The notes under the pieces: model-generated
Seen by the model: the letters and a program-made list of their open reading frames with translations, nothing else
Databases searched by the model: none
What the model was told of the DNA's origin: nothing
Position numbers and translations under genes: made by a program
DNA from: an uncultured Lachnospiraceae bacterium
GTDB lineage: Bacteria; Bacillota; Clostridia; Lachnospirales; Lachnospiraceae
Assembly (NCBI GenBank): GCA_951800145.1
Contig: CATOJE010000014.1
Coordinates: 1 to 58,730 of the forward strand
Length of the DNA: 58,730 nucleotides
Reading direction: 5' to 3'
Part shown: positions 1 to 8,154 of the stretch, piece by piece
Numbering within the stretch: the stretch's first letter is position 1
Layout of the letters: the number at the start of each line of letters is the position of its first letter

Positions 1-2
1 AG

Positions 3-222
3 ACCAAGTCAGCGACCGAAAAGCCAGAACGCAAGCCCGCCCACGAATCAACAGCCCGCGTCAGGCCGGGTCCCATAAGGAACCCCTCCGAAACCGTCGG
101 TGCTTAGGTCCGGTTTTTCACGGACCTTATGCACCGCTACGCTTTCGGCGGAGCGAGAGCGCGGTGACGTTGGGACACGGCCTGACGCGGGCGTAGCCTC
201 TTGGCGAATATGCGCCTGCACC
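3..222 (+). ncRNA. candidate structured RNA element, left copy
   Basis: The same element occurs inverted at 58341-58563. The two cores are nearly identical, but a 12-bp outer stem (56-67 with 179-190) has changed on both sides at seven positions between copies while keeping pairing. Inside it lie a second stem (GTCCCA 70-75 with TGGGAC 171-176), a hairpin AGGTCCG 106-112 with CGGACCT 121-127, a CACCGC/GCGGTG stem and a GGCG/CGCC hairpin near 203-216. Strand is inferred from the other copy and from stem layout, because palindromic stems alone do not fix it. The 5' edge may be cut by the window. I do not recognise the family with certainty; large clostridial RNAs such as raiA should be compared. 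Confidence 0.72.
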
Positions 223-242
223 TTTTGTCGCTACCTGTGGCT

Positions 243-325
243 CCTAACAGGCTGCAAAACACTTAGCCAGAGACTCCTAACGGGTTTAGAAATACACTTA
301 GCCAGAGATCTCCTAAGCGTCCGCG
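243..325 (+). repeat. 35-bp tandem repeats after left RNA core
   Basis: Two near-identical units with the shared block ACTTAGCCAGAGA start at 261 and 296, exactly 35 bp apart, and a partial third follows. The same unit type, more copies and more diverged, follows the core of the right-end element. Confidence 0.65.
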
Positions 326-349
326 ACTCAATTAAATAGCAAATTTACA

Positions 350-1036
350 TTATGAAAATTCAGCCAATCCCTCAATCGCATAAGCGCGGATCGGGCAAGA
401 ATCCAGTCCCTTGATTGGAAGCGGGGAATAGGACATGAAGAATACATCGGTCTTTAACTCCTCCAGATTCTGTAATACCTCAAGGAAAACGATGTTCTCT
501 GCCATTAAAATATCATGGAACGGCTTTACATCCTCGTTGCTGTTCTCAATGGAAACCCCATCGCCAAAGCCTACGCATTTTACTTTGTGATCCCGGAACC
601 ACTCAGCGCTTTCTTTTCCTACCAGGAGGCGTTTGTCAGCGTCTGTGTTGGTCATAGGAGTGAAGGGAGGGATCTTGTAGGAGGAGTCGATGATTACGAT
701 ATCGCCTTCCTGAAGCTTTCCAGCTGTGGCACGGTCTAAGTCGGCAGCTGTGATATGGGCGCGGGGAGCTACGGTATCTTTGAAATCAACGTAGATGGCT
801 CTTCCTAAGAAGGTGGTGAGTGGCAGATCGGCTACGCTGGGCCAGTTATCATCGTGATGGTAGGGGCATTCGCAGTGTGTTCCCAGGTGGCTGGTTAAGT
901 CCATAATGGTGTGGAAATCCGGGATGGGGCCGCCAGTGTTGAATCTGGTTAAACCGCAGCGGCGGGTTTCGGTGGCCGGGTCTAAAACCTTAGTTAAGTC
1001 AACAACTCTTAAGTTTCCTAATTGAAATACGCTCAT
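350..1036 (-). CDS. cyclase-family (kynurenine formamidase-like) metal hydrolase
   Basis: A 228-residue protein of the Cyclase family (PF04199), whose members hydrolyse amide or cyclic amide bonds with a divalent metal. The family signature HxGTHxDxPxH is seen as HLGTHCECPYH at residues 50-60, with Glu56 where most members have Asp. An upstream in-frame codon would add 23 residues, but ATG at 1036 is chosen because AAGGAGG sits 8-10 bases before it. It is read from a consensus promoter (TTGACC, 17 bp, TATAAT) whose spacer is a palindrome, divergent from a GntR regulator at 1200. The likely role is opening of an amide or ring in a small catabolite, possibly linked to the hydantoinase-like gene at 8155; the substrate is unknown. 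Confidence 0.85.
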   Translation of the reverse strand: MSVFQLGNLRVVDLTKVLDPATETRRCGLTRFNTGGPIPDFHTIMDLTSHLGTHCECPYHHDDNWPSVADLPLTTFLGRAIYVDFKDTVAPRAHITAADLDRATAGKLQEGDIVIIDSSYKIPPFTPMTNTDADKRLLVGKESAEWFRDHKVKCVGFGDGVSIENSNEDVKPFHDILMAENIVFLEVLQNLEELKTDVFFMSYSPLPIKGLDSCPIRAYAIEGLAEFS

Positions 1037-1076
1037 GGGGAAATCCTCCTTAAATAAATAGTTTTTTGTTATCCTT

Positions 1077-1105
1077 ATTATACAGTATACCGGTATACCG
1101 GTCAA
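1077..1105 (-). promoter_or_regulatory. promoter with operator palindrome, cyclase gene
   Basis: On the minus strand TTGACC (1105-1100), 17 bp, TATAAT (1082-1077). The spacer holds the perfect 14-bp palindrome GTATACCGGTATAC (1085-1098), overlapping a second one, ACCGGTATACCGGT (1089-1102). This is a likely GntR operator that would block RNA polymerase directly. Confidence 0.8.
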
Positions 1106-1116
1106 GCACTTTTTTA

Positions 1117-1145
1117 TTGACGAAGAAGAAAATTTACGTTATGAT
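1117..1145 (+). promoter_or_regulatory. promoter of GntR gene
   Basis: TTGACG (1117-1122), 17-bp spacer, TATGAT (1140-1145). It is divergent from the cyclase promoter and 15-20 bp from its operator, so both could be controlled by the same bound regulator. Confidence 0.7.
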
Positions 1146-1199
1146 AGAAAAAGGAAAAAACAGTAATCGTTTTTGCGAGCTTTTGAGAAAGGGGGCGCC

Positions 1200-1904
1200 A
1201 TGGAAAGCAGGAGTCCATTACAGATACAGGCATATGATTACCTGAAGAAAATGATTTTATCTGGAAAGCTGGAGCCGGATGTTCTGTATTCAGAGACCAG
1301 GATGTCTGCGGAGCTTGGCATTTCCAGGACTCCCATGCGGGAGGCGCTTCGGTGCTTAAGCCAGGATGGATATATTACCATTGTTCCCAGCAAGGGTTTT
1401 ATGCTGCGCAGTTTAAATGAGCAGGATATGGAGGAGTCGATTCAGATCCGATGTGCAATCGAGGGCTTTTGTGTGCAGGTGATTGCGGCAGAGGCGGATA
1501 CAAAAAAGGGATGGAAGCTTTTGGGGGAGCTGGAGAAGCTTTTGGAAAAACAGGAAAAGCTTCTTTTGCCGGGCAGCCAGGGGCAGGTCAGAGAGGAAAA
1601 GGGGGAACCGCGTGTGTGGAGCGATGCTGCACTGGAAGCCTTTATGGAGTACGACCATCAGTTTCATCGGGCTCTGATTGATTATGTGGGGAACCGGGAG
1701 TTTAAGCAGACGTTTCAGCGGCTGATGTATCTGATTCATCTGACAACTGCAAGGGCACTTTCGATTCCAGGGAGAACAGAGGACACGATGAAGGAGCATA
1801 AGCTGTTTTACTCTTATCTGAAGGACGGGGATGGAGACAGTGCCTATAAATTGATGATGGTACATCTGATGATGCCTTTGGCTATGCATTTGACAAAGAA
1901 ATAG
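1200..1904 (+). CDS. GntR/FCD family transcriptional regulator
   Basis: A 234-residue regulator with an N-terminal winged helix (about residues 8-75, including SRTPMREALRCL and the wing DGYITIVPSKGF) and an alpha-helical FCD ligand domain holding the YDHQFHRALI region. ATG at 1200 is preferred over the upstream in-frame codon because AAAGGGGGC lies just before it. FCD regulators normally bind small carboxylates or sugar acids and act on adjacent genes. The divergent cyclase gene and the palindrome at 1085-1102 are the obvious target. Confidence 0.9.
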   Translation: MESRSPLQIQAYDYLKKMILSGKLEPDVLYSETRMSAELGISRTPMREALRCLSQDGYITIVPSKGFMLRSLNEQDMEESIQIRCAIEGFCVQVIAAEADTKKGWKLLGELEKLLEKQEKLLLPGSQGQVREEKGEPRVWSDAALEAFMEYDHQFHRALIDYVGNREFKQTFQRLMYLIHLTTARALSIPGRTEDTMKEHKLFYSYLKDGDGDSAYKLMMVHLMMPLAMHLTKK

Positions 1905-1919
1905 GCGATACAAGGATGG

Positions 1920-1952
1920 GGCAGAACACAGGTAAGACGTGTTCTGCCTTTG
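1920..1952 (+). terminator. terminator after GntR gene
   Basis: GGCAGAACAC (1920-1929) pairs with GTGTTCTGCC (1939-1948), followed by TTT. The T-run is short. Confidence 0.5.
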
Positions 1953-2090
1953 CCATGAAAGCCTGGCGACGGGCGCATGGAAATTTGCCATGTAAACCTG
2001 GCGGCGGGCACATGGAGGTTTGCCATGAAAGTCTGCCGGCGAGCGCATGGAGGTTTGCCATGGAAGCCTGCCGCCAGTGCATCAGGGGCG
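1951..2090. repeat. four tandem 35-bp repeats
   Basis: Units begin with TGCCATG at 1951, 1986, 2021 and 2056, an exact 35-bp period. Each contains a GCCTGGCGGCGGGC-like centre and ends in GCATGGAGGTT; the last unit is partly degraded. They fill the gap between the convergent GntR gene and the M28 peptidase gene. No spacers are present, so this is not a CRISPR array. Confidence 0.85.
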
Positions 2091-2933
2091 GAAAAGGGAG
2101 AAGGCTTTTCGTTTTTTCTCTGATTCTTCCTTTCCCTGGCTGCGGATTCCTTCTAAAAGAAAGGCATACATCTGCTCCATGGATTCCGGCTGCACCCATT
2201 CAAGGGTGTCGCGGTAACCGCCGTGCATTGTGGTGGTGACTTCCATCTGCCCCATAATCATATCAAATTCCGGCGGACGTCCAAGGAGCCCTTCTCCGTA
2301 GGTGGCCAGTGTGTTCAGAAACTGGATATCCCAGCGGGGCACCATAGCCATGCTTAGAACCGGGATTCGCATCCTGGCAAAGGAGGCTTCATCGCTTTTG
2401 GGCAGATATTTTACAATGTGTCCCTGATGGGCCTTGAGCAGGCTTTTATTGCAGAAGGAGCGGAATACAGGCTTTTTTTCGTAGCCCTTGCCGCAGATCA
2501 CCAGGCTGTCTCCGTAGCCGCATACATCCAGATTAATTACACCGGTGAGGCTCTGACGGTCCAGGGTATCTGCATAAAGACGGCTTCCGGAATTTCCCTG
2601 CTCCTCCCCGTCGAAAAATGCAAATCTTGCAGGAATATTTTCCTGGCGGAGGGTTTTTGCAAGCTGGATTAAGATACAGAGCGCCGCTCCATTATCATTG
2701 GCCCCCGGGCTGCCTGGAACTGCGTCATAGTGTGCGCAGAAGAGAAGGGAGGGGGCATCGGAGGCAGAGGGAATCAGATAGTTCACTGTGCCGCGGGGGT
2801 TTTTGAGAGAGGGCTCTTCCTCCTGGATGGTGTAGTCAAGCCCTTCTTCTGTAAGGACCTGAGCCATGGCCTGGCGCCGCATATCGGCATCCTTTTGGCA
2901 GATGGCCGGCAGGTGGCGGATAAGTTCTGTCAT
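2082..2933 (-). CDS. M28 family zinc aminopeptidase-like protein
   Basis: A 283-residue protein with the M28 co-catalytic zinc layout: His68 in CAHYDAVPGS, bridging Asp80 in GANDNGA, the Glu110-Glu111 pair in FDGEEQGNSGS (general base and ligand), Asp136 in INLDVCG and a late His in TMHGGYRDT. No signal peptide or membrane segment is seen, so it is probably cytoplasmic. M28 enzymes release amino acids from peptides or N-acyl conjugates. It starts 4 bases after the YhcH gene and is the last gene of the leftward operon, so it may process a conjugated substrate of this pathway; that is inference. Confidence 0.85.
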   Translation of the reverse strand: MTELIRHLPAICQKDADMRRQAMAQVLTEEGLDYTIQEEEPSLKNPRGTVNYLIPSASDAPSLLFCAHYDAVPGSPGANDNGAALCILIQLAKTLRQENIPARFAFFDGEEQGNSGSRLYADTLDRQSLTGVINLDVCGYGDSLVICGKGYEKKPVFRSFCNKSLLKAHQGHIVKYLPKSDEASFARMRIPVLSMAMVPRWDIQFLNTLATYGEGLLGRPPEFDMIMGQMEVTTTMHGGYRDTLEWVQPESMEQMYAFLLEGIRSQGKEESEKKRKAFSLFRP

Positions 2934-2937
2934 AACT

Positions 2938-3453
2938 TTAATCTGCCCGGCCTTCTATACAGGCGGACAGAGGCACCTTAACCACGATTTTGCGGATGGG
3001 AGCCGGGGCGGCTCCTGCCTGGATTGCCGGAATATGTACGTCCCAGGGGAAATATACTGCATAGGTGCCCACAGTCATCCGGATGGTTCCCTCAGGGGCG
3101 GCAGGGTTATTGTGATAGAATAAAATATCTCTGGGGGTATCCAGAAGATCTTCATCTACCTTATTGCTTCCATCATCACTGTAATATCCTGCATTTTCCG
3201 GGCCGCCTGCAGCAAGGAACTGAACGTCGATGTTTGTCCGGTGGATTTCCGGGCGGAGGGTTTCTCTGGGAGCGGTGGTTAAGTCTAATACCTGCAGGAT
3301 CATAGGCACTCCGTCCAGCTCCAGGTCAAATTTCCCGGGGGCGTGGGCGGCAAGATCCGTTTCCTTCAGGAAGCGGATTGCACTCTGCAGTGCCTTTGGC
3401 AGCACTGCGATTTGCTGATGAAACATAGGGTTTGTGACGTTTCCATAAAACAT
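2938..3453 (-). CDS. YhcH/YjgK/YiaL family protein
   Basis: A 171-residue member of the DUF386 beta-barrel family (YhcH, YiaL, EbgC), seen from the pattern IHRTNIDVQFLAAG in the middle and FPWDVHIPAI followed by IRKIVVKVP at the end. These proteins accompany sugar-acid, sialic-acid and dehydro-sugar pathways and are thought to act on sugar anomers or sugar acids; the biochemical role is poorly defined. GGAGG lies about 11 bases before the ATG. It lies between the SDR gene and the M28 peptidase. A second family member is at 12169 beside the YiaK-like reductase. Confidence 0.88.
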   Translation of the reverse strand: MFYGNVTNPMFHQQIAVLPKALQSAIRFLKETDLAAHAPGKFDLELDGVPMILQVLDLTTAPRETLRPEIHRTNIDVQFLAAGGPENAGYYSDDGSNKVDEDLLDTPRDILFYHNNPAAPEGTIRMTVGTYAVYFPWDVHIPAIQAGAAPAPIRKIVVKVPLSACIEGRAD

Positions 3454-3577
3454 AAATAATCATACCTCCTTTATTTTTGGCTGTAAGCTGAAGGCTATGT
3501 GATAGCCTTTTTTATGTTCACAGGTAATATTTGTGGGGCTTCACTGTGAGTGAAAGCTACGGTGAACCTGAAGGCGG

Positions 3578-4357
3578 CTACTGCATCGCAGTCAGACCTC
3601 CGTCTACACACAGGATTTGGCCGCTGACAAAGCCTGCTGCATCACTGCACAGATAAAGAGCCGCGGATGCGATGTCCTCCTCTTTCCCGATGCGTCCCAG
3701 GGGAATCCGGTCGGTCAGCTTCTGATAGAAAACCGGGTCGTCCAGCTGGAAGGAATTAATGGGGGTGCGGACGAAGGTGGGGGCAATGGCATTACAAGTG
3801 ATGTGGTATTTGCCCCATTCGCAGGCCAGCTGCTTTGTATACATGTTCACCGCTCCCTTGCTGGCGCAGTAGGCGATGTAGTTTTCTGTGGTTCCGATGA
3901 GGCTTTTCACAGATGAAAGATTCAGGATACGGCCATATCCCTTTGGGATGAGAAAACGCTTTCCAACCTCTCTGGTGACTGTGTGGAGTCCGTTCAGATT
4001 TAAGTCCATTACCTGGGAAAAGGTTTCATCATCATAGTCCTCTGCGTGGATCAGCCGGTTGATGCCGGCGCTGTTTACAAGGATATCCAGGGTTCCGAAG
4101 GAATCGGCGATGGCATTCAGCATGTCGGATACCTTCTGAGGCTCTGTGATATTACAGGCCAGGGCGAGGAATGGGCGGTTTAAGGACTTGGCCAGCTTTT
4201 CCAGCTCCACTGCCTTTTCCGGATGGCCGCCGCATACAGCCACAGCTGCCCCGTTTTGGAGAAAGGCCTTGGCGATGGCGCTCCCCAGACCTCCGGTTCC
4301 TCCGGTAATTAAAGCGTATTTTCCTGCTAATGAGAAGGGGGTTCGGTAATTCATCAT
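3578..4357 (-). CDS. SDR family oxidoreductase (gluconate/ketodeoxygluconate dehydrogenase-like)
   Basis: A 259-residue classical short-chain dehydrogenase. The NAD(P) loop is ITGGTGGLG near residues 17-25, NSAG follows in the middle, the catalytic Ser is in LNLSSVKS, and YCASK gives Tyr and Lys. The C-terminal SGQILCVDGG is typical. It most resembles the gluconate 5-dehydrogenase/KduD group, so oxidation or reduction of a sugar acid is likely. GGAGC precedes ATG 4357, which is followed at once by a second ATG. It lies between its GntR gene and the YhcH gene in the leftward operon. Confidence 0.88.
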   Translation of the reverse strand: MMNYRTPFSLAGKYALITGGTGGLGSAIAKAFLQNGAAVAVCGGHPEKAVELEKLAKSLNRPFLALACNITEPQKVSDMLNAIADSFGTLDILVNSAGINRLIHAEDYDDETFSQVMDLNLNGLHTVTREVGKRFLIPKGYGRILNLSSVKSLIGTTENYIAYCASKGAVNMYTKQLACEWGKYHITCNAIAPTFVRTPINSFQLDDPVFYQKLTDRIPLGRIGKEEDIASAALYLCSDAAGFVSGQILCVDGGLTAMQ

Positions 4358-4394
4358 AAATAACAGCTCCTTATCTTTTTTGGATACTTTTTTG

Positions 4395-5183
4395 TCAATT
4401 GTCAGAGGAGGCCCTGATAAAGTATTCTGGCTTCTGCTCCTTAAGAGGCTCTGCCAGAAGAAGAATCCGGGAAAAATGATTTTCCAGGATTTGGTAGGCT
4501 AGGTCGCAGTTCCGCTCTAACAGGGAGTCGGTCAGCTCAGATAATTCGTAGTGAAAGCCTTTGATGATCACCGGATTTTCCGATGCCAGGTACAGGATCC
4601 GGCGCATGTCCACGTCGATTTTCTGCAGAGAGTTCCAGATAAAGTCCATGTCATCGGCCAGCAGATAGAGCTGGTGGTAATATTCGGTGATCATCCGTGA
4701 GACGGAAAAAGGCTTCTTCTGAAACAAAGCGTCGTCCATCTGGCGGAGCAGCTGCCGAAGAGACAGTAGCTGAGAGTACTTCATATTACTTCGGTAGGTA
4801 ACCTCATCTGACTTTGATGCATCAAAGGAATGGCGGGAACCATAGATATTTTTTGAAAAAATGGTATTCAGCATGGAAATTCCCAGCTGTGTGTGGGCCC
4901 AGACCGCCTGTTCCAGGCGGGAAGGGTCTATTTTAGATACATAAGCGCCCCGCTTCGGATAGATATCTACCAGATTTTCGCGGGAAAGCTTAAAGAATGT
5001 ATCGTGAACCGGGGTGCGGCTTACTTTCAGGGATTCTGCAAGGGATACTTCGTTTAACTTCCGGTTCGGGGGAAGGATAAGCTCCAGGATGCAGGTCTTG
5101 ATTACACGGTATACATACTGCCGGGCATCTTCTGACGCCTTGCGGATCAAAAGATTGCGGTCAAATACAGGCAGGATAGACAT
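4395..5183 (-). CDS. GntR/FCD family transcriptional regulator
   Basis: A 262-residue regulator with a GntR winged helix around residues 15-85 (LNEVSLAESLKVSRTPVHDTFFKL and YPKRGAYVSKI) and an alpha-helical C-terminal domain. GTG at 5192 would put the ribosome site on top of the start, so ATG 5183, 8 bases after AAAGG, is chosen. It heads the leftward SDR-YhcH-peptidase operon and faces another GntR gene (5760) across a 576-bp gap full of operator-like sites. The two proteins share the layout YPxRGxxVSxxDxxRxxQAVxAH, so they are paralogues. Confidence 0.88.
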   Translation of the reverse strand: MSILPVFDRNLLIRKASEDARQYVYRVIKTCILELILPPNRKLNEVSLAESLKVSRTPVHDTFFKLSRENLVDIYPKRGAYVSKIDPSRLEQAVWAHTQLGISMLNTIFSKNIYGSRHSFDASKSDEVTYRSNMKYSQLLSLRQLLRQMDDALFQKKPFSVSRMITEYYHQLYLLADDMDFIWNSLQKIDVDMRRILYLASENPVIIKGFHYELSELTDSLLERNCDLAYQILENHFSRILLLAEPLKEQKPEYFIRASSDN

Positions 5184-5348
5184 AAAAATCACCTTTCTAT
5201 TAAGAAAAACAATATACGATATAGAAGAAAAAATGCAGCTAAGCGGTATACATCCGCTAAAGCTTAGTATATCATATATCGCTGCGATTCTGGAAATATG
5301 GATTTTATGTTTTTAAAGAAGTACATGAGCTGGTGAAAAATGGCACAA

Positions 5349-5612
5349 CTTGTATGCAATTTTAAAACCACAACTCCTGTGATTATATTCTATCATTCTT
5401 TGGTAAAAAAACAAGGGGTAAAAAATTTTTTAACGATTTTACTATGAAAAATGTAAAAAAAGAGGTTGCATACAAAGGGAAAATATGCTATCTTGTATAT
5501 GTCTTTTGAAAATACAGAGTGATTGGAATTACTTGGGATCTGAACTGAAATGCAATTTTTACCAGAACTTGTATGCAATCATGTCTGTATTTTCTGCACA
5601 GCTTGTATGCAG
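5349..5612. promoter_or_regulatory. array of TTGTATGCAA operator-like sites
   Basis: CTTGTATGCAA occurs at 5349-5359 and 5568-5578, its reverse TTGCATACAA at 5466-5475, and CTTGTATGCAG at 5602-5612. A weaker CTTGTATATG is at 5492. The sites fit the TTGTAnnnnACAA-like half-palindromes bound by FCD GntR proteins. TTGCAT at 5466 is also a possible -35 (17 bp to TATCTT). They occupy the 576-bp gap between two divergent GntR operons. Confidence 0.7.
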
Positions 5613-5759
5613 CAGTGGCAAAATGGACATAAGGGCCATTTTGCGTGCACCGCGCAGCGTGTTGCTGGGAACAGCCTGGCAGGGCATGAATCGTAATGAT
5701 CATGCTGCTGGGAGCGCTGTGGTGTGAACCGTAACCCTTGCAGCTGGAAGGAGAGTGGC

Positions 5760-6479
5760 ATGGCAGGAGTGATGGATGGACTGGGAGAGGCCGGAAGCAG
5801 AAATCCGGTTTATGATCTTCTGCAGAATCAGATTCTGAGTATGGAGCTGTTACCTCAGGAGATGATCAGTGAGAATGCATTGTCTGCTCAGCTGAATGTG
5901 GGGCGGCCACTGGTGCGGGACGCCCTGGCCCAGCTGGCGGAGGAGGGGTATATCGTGGTTTATCCCCAGAGGGGGACAGAGGTTTCTCTTCTGGATACCC
6001 GCCGGATTAAGCAGGCGGTTCACGCCCACATGGTATTAGAGCAGGCAGTGATTCGGGAGATTTGCAGCCAGGGGCTTTTGGAGAGCCAGTTCGGGCAGCT
6101 GGAGGAGGTTTTAAAGCTTCAGAAGGAAAAGGACAGCAAAAGCGATACGATCGAGCTTTTAGCTCTGGAGCAGCAGTTCCATTATCTCCTTTCCCTGTTT
6201 TGCGGGAAATCGTATATCTGGAATATGTTCCGCACTCTGGACTGTGACCTTCTCCGGGTGGATTACCTGCGCTACAGCACCTTTAATTATCAGGTTTACA
6301 TGAATTCCCTGACGAACTGGGAGAACACACAGGTGGAGGAGCGCCTGCTGCTGGATAATATCAGGCGGAAGGAATCCGAGGCGGCGACTCTCATCTGGAC
6401 GAATCATTTCAGTACGGTTTTCCGGAATGTAGATGCACTGCGGGGGATTTATCCCCAGTATTTTGCCAGGGAAGGATGA
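5760..6479 (+). CDS. GntR/FCD family transcriptional regulator
   Basis: A 239-residue GntR protein: winged helix about residues 15-80 (ALSAQLNVGRPLVRDALAQL, YPQRGTEVSLLD) and a C-terminal helical ligand domain. ATG 5760 is chosen over GTG 5724 because AAGGAG lies 7 bases before it. The usual recognition-helix triplet SRTP is replaced by GRPL, which may alter specificity compared with its paralogue at 4395. It is first gene of the rightward transporter-hydantoinase operon, and the operator array upstream suggests autoregulation. Confidence 0.88.
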   Translation: MAGVMDGLGEAGSRNPVYDLLQNQILSMELLPQEMISENALSAQLNVGRPLVRDALAQLAEEGYIVVYPQRGTEVSLLDTRRIKQAVHAHMVLEQAVIREICSQGLLESQFGQLEEVLKLQKEKDSKSDTIELLALEQQFHYLLSLFCGKSYIWNMFRTLDCDLLRVDYLRYSTFNYQVYMNSLTNWENTQVEERLLLDNIRRKESEAATLIWTNHFSTVFRNVDALRGIYPQYFAREG

Positions 6480-6608
6480 AGTCTGCCAGGCGCAGGGTGC
6501 AAACAGCAAACGCACAATACATAGGAAGGGAGATGGTAGGAATATCGAGTTTTTAACAGAGAGAATGTATGAAACCTGAAATAAAAATGTCTTTTAGGAG
6601 GAAATAGT

Positions 6609-7997
6609 ATGGAATATGTAGTAGGGATTATCTTGTTACTTTCTTTCTTTGGTCTGGCTTATTACTGTATTAAAGGCCACAATCTGATGATCGGATTCCT
6701 GGTAATCACGATTCTCTGGACGGTGCTCCCCTTACTGGGAACTGTATTTGCAAGCGCCAGCTTTCTCGAGGCAAACCCGATTCTGCAGTACGAGGGTTCC
6801 AAGGGATTGATTAAGATTTTAAACAGCATTTATCAGAGTGCACCGGAAGGCTGGGGCACCACCCTGGTAAATGTTTGCTGGGGCGCCTGGTTTGGCCGTG
6901 TTCTGATGGACACTGGCATCGCATCCACCCTGATCCGCAAGACTGTGGAATTAGGCGGCGACAAGCCTATGGTTACCATTACCCTGTTAAATATCGTAAC
7001 CGCCCTGATCTTCACCGCGATGACCGGTGCAGGCCCGGTTATCGCCATCGGCGTTATCGTGCTTCCGATTCTGATGTCCTTAGGCGTTCCCAAGGCCATT
7101 GCCATGTTCTCCTTCATGGGCTCCGTGGCAGCTGGTATTTATTTAAATCCGGTAAACTTTGCACAGTACCGTGCATTCTTCATCCAGCCGGATGAGATGC
7201 CTGACTTTACCTTAGGCTGGTATGCAGCGCACTGGGGATATGCTGCCCTGATCATCATGCTGGTTGCAACCACCCTTTTGGCAGCAATCTATTTAAAGAA
7301 GTCCAAAACCTCCCATGCCTGGGCAGCACAGAGCCGCAGCGGCGCTTCTGAGCAGAGAAATGCTCCGATTTATACTCTGATCCTTCCCATCGTTCCGGTG
7401 GTTTTAAAGATTTGGCTGGACTTCTCCGTAATCGGCGGCTTCGTGATCGCCGGCTTCCTGGCACTGTTCCTGTGCGGAAGAATGAAGGGCACCTTTAAGG
7501 AGAACTGTCAGCTGGTAAATAAGCTGTACTACGACGGCGTGGTAGACACGGCTCCCCTGGTTGGCTTCCTTTTAACCCTGCCTATGTTTAACTCAGTTGC
7601 TTCCTACGCATCTCCTTACTTTAAGGTGATCCTGGGCGGCGTTATGCCTAAGAACGAGCTGGTGGTATGTATTGTATTCGCAGTGCTGCTGTGCATGGGC
7701 CTGTTCCGTGGTCCTATGACCTTAGTAGGCTGCGGCGCTGCTACCTTAGGCGTATTATCGAACGTAGCTTCCTTCTCCGTGCCGTTCTTATATGCAGTAT
7801 TTGCGATTCCCACCATCACGGTGAATATCGGAAGCTGTATCACCCAGTCCTGGGTGGCGTGGGGCTTAGCATATACTAAGGTTGAGTCCAAGGATTTCTT
7901 AAAGCTGTCCATTCCGAATGCGTACTTAACAGGCGTTCTCCAGTATGCAGCTACATTGATCTTTTTAGGCGGACTGGGCGCAGCATGGTTTATCTAA
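6609..7997 (+). CDS. ion-transporter-superfamily permease (GntP/DcuC/CitM-like)
   Basis: A 462-residue polytopic membrane protein with about 11-12 hydrophobic segments in two halves joined by a polar loop near residues 230-250. Each half has a re-entrant-like stretch rich in Gly and Pro (TAMTGAGPVIAIG in the first; LFRGPMTLVGCGAATLG in the second), as expected for ion-transporter superfamily carriers of gluconate or dicarboxylates. AGGAGG precedes ATG 6609. The position between a GntR regulator and catabolic enzymes suggests it imports the carboxylated substrate of this operon by H+ or Na+ symport. The exact subfamily was not resolved. Confidence 0.8.
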   Translation: MEYVVGIILLLSFFGLAYYCIKGHNLMIGFLVITILWTVLPLLGTVFASASFLEANPILQYEGSKGLIKILNSIYQSAPEGWGTTLVNVCWGAWFGRVLMDTGIASTLIRKTVELGGDKPMVTITLLNIVTALIFTAMTGAGPVIAIGVIVLPILMSLGVPKAIAMFSFMGSVAAGIYLNPVNFAQYRAFFIQPDEMPDFTLGWYAAHWGYAALIIMLVATTLLAAIYLKKSKTSHAWAAQSRSGASEQRNAPIYTLILPIVPVVLKIWLDFSVIGGFVIAGFLALFLCGRMKGTFKENCQLVNKLYYDGVVDTAPLVGFLLTLPMFNSVASYASPYFKVILGGVMPKNELVVCIVFAVLLCMGLFRGPMTLVGCGAATLGVLSNVASFSVPFLYAVFAIPTITVNIGSCITQSWVAWGLAYTKVESKDFLKLSIPNAYLTGVLQYAATLIFLGGLGAAWFI

Positions 7998-8049
7998 AAG
8001 CAATTCGTATGATTTCTACTCTCTGAATTAAAAATAAAGATATTCTGTT

Positions 8050-8079
8050 TATGCGGGTGTGCTTTTGCACACCCGCATA
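8050..8079. other. perfect 13-bp hairpin in operon gap
   Basis: TATGCGGGTGTGC, loop TTTT, then its exact complement. No T-run follows. It lies between the permease and the hydantoinase-like gene and may set relative mRNA levels by stalling 3' exonucleases or by partial termination. Confidence 0.6.
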
Positions 8080-8154
8080 TCCCGACATTCATGTTTTGAT
8101 GATGCGTCAAAGGGCGCAAAGCGATATATATTTTTAGGAAAGGAACAAAGTGAT

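Noticed and set aside
100-339. Open frame of 79 codons over the left RNA element
   Set aside because: It lies on a region whose two copies conserve stem pairing, not codons; the frame is not kept in the other copy and there is no ribosome site.
1413-2048. Open frame of 211 codons on the minus strand across the GntR gene
   Set aside because: It is a shadow frame of a well-supported GntR gene and reads into the tandem repeats; composition is not protein-like.
1951-2090. Possible CRISPR array
   Set aside because: The 35-bp units are directly adjacent with no unique spacers, and no cas gene is present.
3498-3516. Hairpin GGCTAT/ATAGCC followed by TTTTTT as a terminator
   Set aside because: It is oriented on the plus strand, where no gene ends; the genes here are on the minus strand.
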